A DNA stretch of 5,268 nucleotides. Source: Actinomycetes bacterium. GTDB lineage: Bacteria > Actinomycetota > Actinomycetes > Propionibacteriales > Propionibacteriaceae. The DNA lies in the NCBI GenBank assembly GCA_023437345.1, contig JAEZGC010000323.1, positions 1-5,268 on the forward strand, read 5' to 3'. The first letter of the stretch is position 1. Every line of letters begins with the position of its first letter. The notes beneath the pieces are model-generated. The model had not been told where the DNA came from, searched no databases, and saw only the letters and a list, made by a program, of their open reading frames with translations. Below are positions 1 through 5,268 of the stretch, piece by piece. A program made the position numbers and the translations under genes.

Positions 1-1
1 G

Positions 2-26
2 GTGCGGTGCAAAGATTGCACCGCAC
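2..26. promoter_or_regulatory. Perfect inverted repeat before ald, candidate operator
   Basis: Two 11-base arms, GTGCGGTGCAA (2-12) and TTGCACCGCAC (16-26), are exact reverse complements around the 3-base centre AGA. The middle is AT-rich (GCAAAGATTGC) in an otherwise very GC-rich sequence, which suits a site for a dimeric DNA-binding protein. It lies 59 bases before the ald start. In mycobacteria ald is controlled by an Lrp/AsnC-family regulator (AldR), so a regulator of that type is a reasonable candidate, but I do not recognise this motif as a known site. It could instead be a hairpin, for example the end of an upstream transcript, although no T-run follows it on the plus strand. Confidence 0.5.
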
Positions 27-29
27 GCC

Positions 30-47
30 GCCGACCCGGCGGTCGGC
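30..47 (+). other. GC-rich hairpin in the ald leader
   Basis: GCCGACC (30-36) and GGTCGGC (41-47) can pair as a 7-bp stem with a CGGC tetraloop. It lies between the upstream palindrome and the ald ribosome binding site and would be in the 5' untranslated region if transcription starts upstream. It has no T-run. A stem like this can arise by chance in such GC-rich DNA, so function is uncertain. Confidence 0.25.
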
Positions 48-69
48 CCGGGCGCCACCCCGCGCGCCA

Positions 70-76
70 GAGAGGA
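70..76 (+). promoter_or_regulatory. Ribosome binding site of ald
   Basis: The purine-rich GAGAGGA ends 9 bases before the ATG at 86. This is a Shine-Dalgarno-like match at acceptable spacing. It favours the ATG at 86 over the in-frame GTG at 2, which would add 28 Arg/Pro/Gly-rich residues not found in alanine dehydrogenases. Confidence 0.6.
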
Positions 77-85
77 TGCGGTCCG

Positions 86-1201
86 ATGCGCATCGCCGTC
101 CCGTCCGAGGTCAAGAACCACGAGTACCGGGTGGCCATCACCCCGGTCGGGGTGGCCGAACTGGTCGGCCACGGCCATCAGGTGTTCGTCCAGTCCGGCG
201 CAGGACTCGGGTCGTCCATCTCGGACGCCGACTTCGCCGCCCAGGGGGCGACGATCCTGCCGGACGCCGACTCGACGTGGGCGGCCGGCGAACTGGTGCT
301 GAAGGTCAAGGAGCCGGTCGCCGAGGAGTACCACCGGCTGCGCGACGACCTGGTGCTGTTCACCTACCTGCACCTGGCCGCCGACCGGCAGGGGCTGGAT
401 GCGCTGCTGGCCGCCGGCACGACCGCTATCGCGTACGAGACCGTCCAACTGCCCAGCGGGTTGTTGCCGCTGCTCTACCCGATGTCCGAGGTGGCCGGCT
501 GCCTGGCCCCCCAGGTCGGGGCGCACGCGATGATGAAGGCACAGGGTGGCCGCGGCGTCCTGATGGGCTGCGTCGGCGGGGTCGCGAACGCCAAGGTCGT
601 GGTGCTCGGCGGCGGCGTGGCCGGCCAGAACGCAGCGAACGTGGCGCTCGGCATGGGCGCCGACGTGACGATCCTCGACACCGACCTGGACAAGCTGCGC
701 ACCACGTTCTGGCGGTACGAGAACCGGGTGCACGGCATCGTGTCCAGCAAGGTGTCGGTGCGTGAGCAGGTGCTGGCCGCCGACATGGTGATCGGCACCG
801 TGCTGGTGCCGGGCGGGAAGGCGCCCAAGCTGGTCAGCAACGATTTGGTCGCCCAGATGAAGCCCGGCTCGGTGCTGGTTGACGTGTCCATCGACCAGGG
901 CGGGTGCTTCGAGGACTCCCGTCCGACCACCCACGCCGACCCGACCTACCTGGTGCACGACTCGGTGTTCTACTGTGTCTCGAACATGCCGGGGGCGGTG
1001 CCCAACACGTCGACCTGGGCGCTGACCAACGCCACCCTGGCCTACGCGCTGCACCTGGCCGACAGCGGCTGGCGGCAGGCGCTGCGGGAGGATGCGGCCT
1101 TGGCCAAGGGGCTCAGCACGCACGCCGGCCAGATCACCTACCCGGCCGTGGCGGCCGCCTTCGGGCTCGACCACGTCCCGGTCGGGCAGGTCCTCGGCTG
1201 A
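86..1201 (+). CDS. ald: Alanine dehydrogenase
   Basis: Cytosolic NAD-dependent enzyme interconverting L-alanine and pyruvate plus ammonium, used to catabolise alanine or to reoxidise NADH when oxygen is limiting. The product is 371 residues, the usual family length. It begins MRIAVPSEVKNHEYRVAITP, the classic N-terminus. Catalytic residues fall at the positions known from the Mycobacterium tuberculosis enzyme: Arg15, Lys75 (LKVKEP), His96 (YLHLA) and Asp270 (DVSIDQGGCFE). The Rossmann NAD site is VVVLGGGVAG (about 171-180), followed by Asp198, expected to bind the NAD ribose. The C-terminal block with SRPTT, NMPGAVPNTST and ALTNATL is also typical. The start is supported by the GAGAGGA motif. 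The stop overlaps the next start by one base, indicating an operon. The segment before the glycine motif (GCVGGVANAK, 161-170) lacks the usual GGVPGV proline, a mild variation. Confidence 0.97.
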   Translation: MRIAVPSEVKNHEYRVAITPVGVAELVGHGHQVFVQSGAGLGSSISDADFAAQGATILPDADSTWAAGELVLKVKEPVAEEYHRLRDDLVLFTYLHLAADRQGLDALLAAGTTAIAYETVQLPSGLLPLLYPMSEVAGCLAPQVGAHAMMKAQGGRGVLMGCVGGVANAKVVVLGGGVAGQNAANVALGMGADVTILDTDLDKLRTTFWRYENRVHGIVSSKVSVREQVLAADMVIGTVLVPGGKAPKLVSNDLVAQMKPGSVLVDVSIDQGGCFEDSRPTTHADPTYLVHDSVFYCVSNMPGAVPNTSTWALTNATLAYALHLADSGWRQALREDAALAKGLSTHAGQITYPAVAAAFGLDHVPVGQVLG

Positions 1202-1644
1202 TGCCCTCCTTCCGCACCGTCCTGCAGTCGACCGGCGGCAACAATGTCGGCATCGTGGTGCCGGACGAGGTGGTCGCCTCCTTCGGGCGCGGCAAGCGGG
1301 TTCCCGTGGTGGTGACCATCGACGACGGCTACAGCTACCGGAACACCACGGCGTTCATGGGAGGCCAGTTCTGGCTCAGCTTCAACGCCGAGACCCGCCG
1401 CGCCACCGGCCGCGGGGCGGGCGACGAGGTGGAGGTCAGGCTCGAGCTGGACGAGGCACCCAGGACCGTCGAGGTCCCCGACGACCTGGCTGCTGCGCTG
1501 GCCGGGGACCCGGTTGCCGCCGCCGCGTGGGAGAAGCTGGCCTACAGCCACAAGAAGGCGCACGCCACCGCTGTCGAGACGGCGAAGGCGGCCCAGACCA
1601 GGGCCCGCCGGGTGGCGTCAGTGCTGGCGAAGCTGCGCGGCTGA
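1201..1644 (+). CDS. DUF1905 / YdeI-OmdA family small protein
   Basis: A 147-residue soluble protein with no signal peptide or membrane segment. Residues about 3-90 fit DUF1905: an opening FRTVLQ strand, VVPDEVVASFGRGKRVPVVVTIDDG, a hydrophobic FWLSFN segment, then TGRGAGDEVEVRLELD. Residues about 93-147 fit the YdeI/OmdA C-terminal domain: an acidic PDDLAAALAGDP helix start, AYSHKKAH (114-121) and a basic tail AQTRARRVASVLAKLR. The family is annotated as bacteriocin-protection or OmpD-associated from a few proteobacterial members, which says little about a Gram-positive bacterium; the molecular function is unknown. The ATG overlaps the ald stop in TGATG with only a weak upstream AGG (1188-1190), so translation probably depends on ribosomes finishing ald. 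Family placement is from remembered motifs and is fairly secure; the role is not. Confidence 0.85.
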   Translation: MPSFRTVLQSTGGNNVGIVVPDEVVASFGRGKRVPVVVTIDDGYSYRNTTAFMGGQFWLSFNAETRRATGRGAGDEVEVRLELDEAPRTVEVPDDLAAALAGDPVAAAAWEKLAYSHKKAHATAVETAKAAQTRARRVASVLAKLRG

Positions 1645-1660
1645 GGCCTCCTCCCGCGGG

Positions 1661-1688
1661 CCCGTCGGACCGGAAGGGTCCGGGCGGG
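1661..1688. terminator. Hairpin between convergent genes, possible bidirectional terminator
   Basis: CCCGTCGGACC (1661-1671) pairs with GGTCCGGGCGGG (1677-1688) around a 5-base GGAAG loop, giving 11 pairs with one T-G wobble and one bulged G at 1684. It nearly fills the second half of the 44-base gap between two convergent genes and ends next to the minus-strand stop codon. There is no T-run on either strand, so it is not a textbook intrinsic terminator, but T-poor hairpins are common at actinobacterial gene ends. Confidence 0.4.
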
Positions 1689-4600
1689 TCAGCGCGGCAC
1701 GGCTGGGGCCCGACGGGCCGGCACGTCCTGGTGGGACGGCGCGGGACCGGCGGGGTCGTGGTTCTTGTGGGCGGTGGCGACCATCAGCTTGATCCGGTTG
1801 AGCTGGTTGACCTCGGACGCCCCGGGGTCGTAGTCCACCGACACCACGTTGGCCTGCGGGTAGCGGCGCCGCAGTTCGGCGAACATGCCCTTGCCGACCA
1901 CGTGGTTGGGCAGGCAGGCGAAGGGCTGCGCGCAGATGATGTTCGGCGCCCCGAGCTCGATGAGCTCCACCATCTCGGCGGTGAGCAGCCACCCCTCCCC
2001 GGCGCGGGTGCCGAGCGAGATGATCCCGTCGGCCTTGCCGGCCAGCTCGGCCATGGACGGCGGCAGGTCGAACTTGCCGCGCGCCGCCCGCAGCGCGCGA
2101 CGGACCGGGACCTGGTACTTCTCGATCAGCCACATCACCAACCGCTTGACGTGGTGCGACTTGCGTCCGATGCCCAGGGTGTCCCACTGGTACTGCGACG
2201 AGTACAGCGGCATCAGGAAGAACGGAAGGATTCCGGGCAGCACCGCCTCGCAGCCTTCGGCCTCGACCACGTCCACCACGTGGTTGTTCGCGTCCGGGTG
2301 GAACTTCACAAGGATCTCGCCGACGATCCCGACCCTGGGCTTGCGCGGGATGCGGCGCAGCGGGAGCCTGTCGAACTCCTCGACGAGCTGGCGCACCAGC
2401 CAGCTGTAGCCCACCGACCCGCCAAGGGTCGGGCTGAAGCCGCCGTGCTGCAACCACTCCTGGCAGATCGTGTCCCAGCGCCGGTACAGCTCCTGGGCGC
2501 TGCCCGGCATCGCCTCGTAGGGACGCACCCGGAGCAGCACGGTCTGCAGCAGGTCACCGAGCACGAAGGACATCAGGGCCGGGTGCGCGATCGCCGGGGT
2601 GAGCTTGAACCCGGGGTTCGGCTCGAGGCCCTGGACGCTGATCGCCAGCACCGGCACCTGCGGGTAGCCGGCGTCGGCCAGCGCCTTGCGCAGCAACCCC
2701 GCGTAGTTGGTCGCGCGGCACATCCCGCCGGTCTGGGTGATCCCCACCGAGATGCGGTCGGGGTCGGCCTCGCCGGAACGGATCTTGTTGACCAGCTGGC
2801 CGACCACCATGATCGCGGGGAAACAGGCGTCATTGTTGACGTACTTCAGCCCGGTCTCGACGTCCTCGGCGGACGCCTTCTCCAGCAGTTCGACGTTGAG
2901 GCCCATCCGGCGCAGCACCGGCATCAGCAACCGGAAGTGGATCGGCGCCATCTGCGGGGCGTACAGGGTATGGGTGTCGCGGGCGTCGACGGTGAACAGC
3001 CTGCGCTCCCCCAGCGGCCCGTAGGTGGACACCGTCGCCGACCCGCGCCGTTCGGCGGCGGCCGCCTTCATCGACCGGAGCCGGATAGTCGCGGCACCGA
3101 GGTTGGACACCTCGTCGATCTTCAGGACCGTGTACACGTCGCCGGCGGCCTCGAGGATCTCCTGCACCTGGTCGGTGGTGATCGCGTCCACCCCGCAGCC
3201 GAAGGAGTTCAGCTGCACAAGGTGCAGGTCGGGGTCGCGGGCGACGGTGGCGGCCGCCTCGTACAGCCGGGTGTGGTAGGCCCACTGGTCCCGCACCCGG
3301 ATCGGCCGCTCCAGCAGCGGGCTCCCGGCGTCGATCACGGCGTCCTCGGTGAACACCCCCATGCCCAGGCCGTTGATCAGCGACGGGACGCCGTGGTTCA
3401 CCTCGGGGTCGACGTGGTAGGGCCGTCCGGCCAGCACGATCCCCTTCAGGTTGCGCTCGGCCAGCCAGGCCAGCCCGCGGCGGCCCTCCTGACGGATGTC
3501 GGCCTTGTAGCGGGCGTCCTCGGCATAGCCCGCCTCGACGGCGGCAGCGGCCTCCTCGGCGGTCACTCCCCAGTCGGCGAACACCTCTACCAGCCGGGCG
3601 GCGAGCTTGGCCGGCTCGTTGAGGTTGAGGAACGGGGCAAGGAAGCGCACCCCGGGCTCCTGCAGCCGGCGCAGGTTCTTCTCCAGCACCTGCGGGTAGA
3701 ACGCCACCACCGGGCAGTTGAAGTGGTTGTCGGCCGGACCTATCTCCTTTGCCTCGAACGGCACGCACGGGTAGAAGATCGTGCGGATCCCCTTGTCGAG
3801 CAGCCATTCGAGGTGGCCGTGTGCGAGCTTGGCCGGGTAGCACGCGTTCTCGGACGGGATCGACTCCATCCCGCGCTCGAACAGGTCGTGGCTGGACCGG
3901 CCAGAGATCGTCACCCGGAAACCCAGGTTGGTCAGGATGGTGAACCACAGCGGGTAGTTCTCGTACATGTTCAGCACCCGCGGGATGCCGAGGTCGCCGC
4001 GGGTCGCCTTGTCCTCGGTGAGCCGGCGGTAGGCGAAGGTGCGGCGGTACTTGTAGTCGAAGAGGTTCGGCAGCTCGGACTTCGGCGGCACCTTCTCGGT
4101 GCTGGCGCCGCGTTCGCAACGGTTGCCCGACACGTGCCGGGAGCCGTCGCCGAAGGTCGAGATGGTGAGCTGGCAGTGGTTCTGGCACAGCCGGCAGGTG
4201 TCGAGGGCTGTGGTCACGCTGAAGCCGTCCAGCTCCTGCGGCCCCAGCACCTGCGACTTCTCGCCCAACGGCCAGGCGCGCTGCGCGGTGAGCGCGGCGC
4301 CGTAGGCACCCATCAGCCCCGCGATGTCGGGACGGATCACCTCGGCGCCGGTCAGCAGCTCGAAGGCGCGCAGCACCGCATCGTTGAGGAAGGTGCCGCC
4401 CTGGACCACTACCTTGTCGCCGAGCTGGGACGCGTCCTTCAGCTTGATGACCTTGTAGAGCGCGTTGCGGACCACCGAGTACGACAGGCCCGCCGAGATG
4501 TCGGCCTGGCTGGCGCCCTCGCGCTGGGCCTGCTTGACCGACGAGTTCATGAACACGGTGCACCGGCTGCCCAGGTCCACCGGGGAACGGGACTCCAGGG

Positions 4601-5268
4601 CCGAGCGGGCGAACGAGGACACGTCGGTGCCCATGGTGAGCGCGAAGGTCTGCAGGAAGGACCCGCACCCCGAGGAGCACGCCTCGTTGACCGCTATCGA
4701 GTCGATGGCGCCGGACCGGATCCGCAGGTACTTCATGTCCTGCCCGCCGATGTCGATGACCGACGTCACCCCGGGACTGATCCGCTCGGCGGCCCGGTAG
4801 TGGGCCATCGTCTCGACCTCGCCGTGGTCGATCCGCAGCGCCGCCCTGACCAGGCTCTCGCCGTAGCCGGTGACGCACGAGTGGGCCAGGTAGGCGCTGG
4901 GCGGCAGCCCGTCGTACACCTCCCGCAGGATCCGGACGGCGGCCGCCACCGGGTCGTTGGAGCCCTCGTAGTGGCTGAACACGATCTCGTCCTGGCTGCT
5001 CAGCAGGACCGCCTTGATGGTGGTCGAGCCGGCGTCGATGCCGAGGAACAGCGGGCCGTCCGCGTCGGTCAGCCGGGCCTGCGGGATCCGGTGGCGTGAG
5101 TGCCGGGCGTCGAACTCGTCACGTTCGGCGGCGTCGGCGAACAGCGGACGCATCCGGTGGCGCGCCAGCGGGATGCTCACCGCCGGACGCAGCCGGCGCA
5201 GCAGGACGGCGGGGCCGGGCGCCTCGGCGTGGCCGGGCGGCTGCGCGCCCGGGCGCCGCTCCCCGGCC
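1689..5268 (-). CDS. Large acyl-CoA dehydratase activase-related protein (activase + DUF2229 + HgdB-like), 5' end cut
   Basis: Cytosolic protein expected to couple ATP hydrolysis to low-potential electron transfer; substrate unknown. Residues are counted from the GTG at 5180. An interdomain linker (MRPLF...EFDARH, 10-27) leads into a BcrAD/BadFG-type ATPase domain (about 44-300): LGIDAGSTT (46-54), DIGGQDMK (143-150), NEACSSGCG (165-173), RCTVF, VQGGTFLND (259-267). Cys168 and Cys207 are 39 apart, as are the cluster ligands Cys127/Cys166 of HgdC. A four-cysteine segment follows (Cys329, 332, 336, 355), then DUF2229 (about 400-620, with SENACYP and GRPYHVDPE at 585-593). The C-terminal HgdB-like module (about 735-1140) has NNDACFPA (782-789), TGGMCRATN (817-825) and QPFACLPNH (1085-1093). 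The TGA stop is at 1691-1689. The frame is open to the right edge, no Shine-Dalgarno precedes the GTG, and family members carry another activase domain before this linker, so the true start probably lies outside the window. Confidence 0.9.
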   Translation of the reverse strand, partial: AGERRPGAQPPGHAEAPGPAVLLRRLRPAVSIPLARHRMRPLFADAAERDEFDARHSRHRIPQARLTDADGPLFLGIDAGSTTIKAVLLSSQDEIVFSHYEGSNDPVAAAVRILREVYDGLPPSAYLAHSCVTGYGESLVRAALRIDHGEVETMAHYRAAERISPGVTSVIDIGGQDMKYLRIRSGAIDSIAVNEACSSGCGSFLQTFALTMGTDVSSFARSALESRSPVDLGSRCTVFMNSSVKQAQREGASQADISAGLSYSVVRNALYKVIKLKDASQLGDKVVVQGGTFLNDAVLRAFELLTGAEVIRPDIAGLMGAYGAALTAQRAWPLGEKSQVLGPQELDGFSVTTALDTCRLCQNHCQLTISTFGDGSRHVSGNRCERGASTEKVPPKSELPNLFDYKYRRTFAYRRLTEDKATRGDLGIPRVLNMYENYPLWFTILTNLGFRVTISGRSSHDLFERGMESIPSENACYPAKLAHGHLEWLLDKGIRTIFYPCVPFEAKEIGPADNHFNCPVVAFYPQVLEKNLRRLQEPGVRFLAPFLNLNEPAKLAARLVEVFADWGVTAEEAAAAVEAGYAEDARYKADIRQEGRRGLAWLAERNLKGIVLAGRPYHVDPEVNHGVPSLINGLGMGVFTEDAVIDAGSPLLERPIRVRDQWAYHTRLYEAAATVARDPDLHLVQLNSFGCGVDAITTDQVQEILEAAGDVYTVLKIDEVSNLGAATIRLRSMKAAAAERRGSATVSTYGPLGERRLFTVDARDTHTLYAPQMAPIHFRLLMPVLRRMGLNVELLEKASAEDVETGLKYVNNDACFPAIMVVGQLVNKIRSGEADPDRISVGITQTGGMCRATNYAGLLRKALADAGYPQVPVLAISVQGLEPNPGFKLTPAIAHPALMSFVLGDLLQTVLLRVRPYEAMPGSAQELYRRWDTICQEWLQHGGFSPTLGGSVGYSWLVRQLVEEFDRLPLRRIPRKPRVGIVGEILVKFHPDANNHVVDVVEAEGCEAVLPGILPFFLMPLYSSQYQWDTLGIGRKSHHVKRLVMWLIEKYQVPVRRALRAARGKFDLPPSMAELAGKADGIISLGTRAGEGWLLTAEMVELIELGAPNIICAQPFACLPNHVVGKGMFAELRRRYPQANVVSVDYDPGASEVNQLNRIKLMVATAHKNHDPAGPAPSHQDVPARRAPAVPR

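Noticed and set aside
2..85. Upstream GTG start at 2 for ald
   Set aside because: The 28 extra residues are Arg/Pro/Gly-rich, would run through the palindrome and are not part of the family; the ATG at 86 has a ribosome binding site and gives exact family numbering.
1..85. Sigma70-type promoter in the ald leader
   Set aside because: TTGCAC at 16-21 resembles a -35 element, but no acceptable -10 hexamer lies 16-19 bases downstream; AAAGAT at 11-16 is too weak to call.
1201..1644. Bacteriocin immunity or resistance system based on the YdeI/OmdA label
   Set aside because: The label is inherited from distant proteobacterial proteins; no bacteriocin precursor, transporter or modification gene is present.
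2830..4878. Minus-strand open frame of 682 codons inside the large gene
   Set aside because: It is a frame-shifted shadow with an Arg/Gly/Pro/Ala-rich translation lacking domains; the main frame is continuous and motif-bearing across the same span.
1092..5099. Plus-strand open frame of 1335 codons crossing three genes
   Set aside because: It is the codon-aligned mirror of the minus-strand activase gene; its translation is low-complexity, rich in His, Arg, Asp, Val and Leu, with no recognisable domain, while the opposite strand has clear family motifs.
5245..5256. 12-base palindrome GCGCCCGGGCGC, with GCCCGGGCGCC also at 47-57
   Set aside because: It is GC-only low-complexity sequence inside a Pro/Gly/Ala-coding linker; such short matches are expected by chance at this base composition.

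Overview
The window looks like a stretch of a high-GC Gram-positive (actinobacterial) chromosome. Base composition is very GC-rich, roughly 70% by eye, with codon third positions almost all G or C. The alanine dehydrogenase has the same length and active-site numbering as the mycobacterial enzyme as I remember it. I cannot name a genus; an actinobacterium with an anaerobic or facultative lifestyle fits the large activase gene.

Layout. Positions 1-85 are a leader region with a perfect 11-bp inverted repeat (2-12/16-26), a second GC-rich hairpin (30-47) and a purine-rich ribosome binding site. A two-gene plus-strand unit follows: alanine dehydrogenase (86-1201), then a small DUF1905/YdeI-OmdA-type protein (1201-1644) whose start codon shares one base with the ald stop (TGATG). 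A 44-base convergent gap holds one bulged hairpin (1661-1688), a possible shared terminator. The rest (1689 to the right edge, minus strand) is one very long gene for an acyl-CoA dehydratase activase-related protein: ATP-binding activase domain, four-cysteine segment, DUF2229, and a C-terminal module resembling a 2-hydroxyacyl-CoA dehydratase subunit. Its reading frame runs off the right edge, and its apparent N-terminus matches the linker that normally sits between two activase domains, so the window most likely cuts the gene.

How the genes relate. ald and its small partner are probably co-transcribed and translationally coupled. Ald links alanine to pyruvate, ammonium and NADH. The role of the small protein is not established here. 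The large protein is convergent and so not in the same operon; it is expected to couple ATP hydrolysis to low-potential electron transfer, but no substrate can be assigned. I saw no tRNA, rRNA, CRISPR array, insertion sequence or phage gene. The least explained elements are the operator-like palindrome before ald and the biochemical role of the large fused activase.
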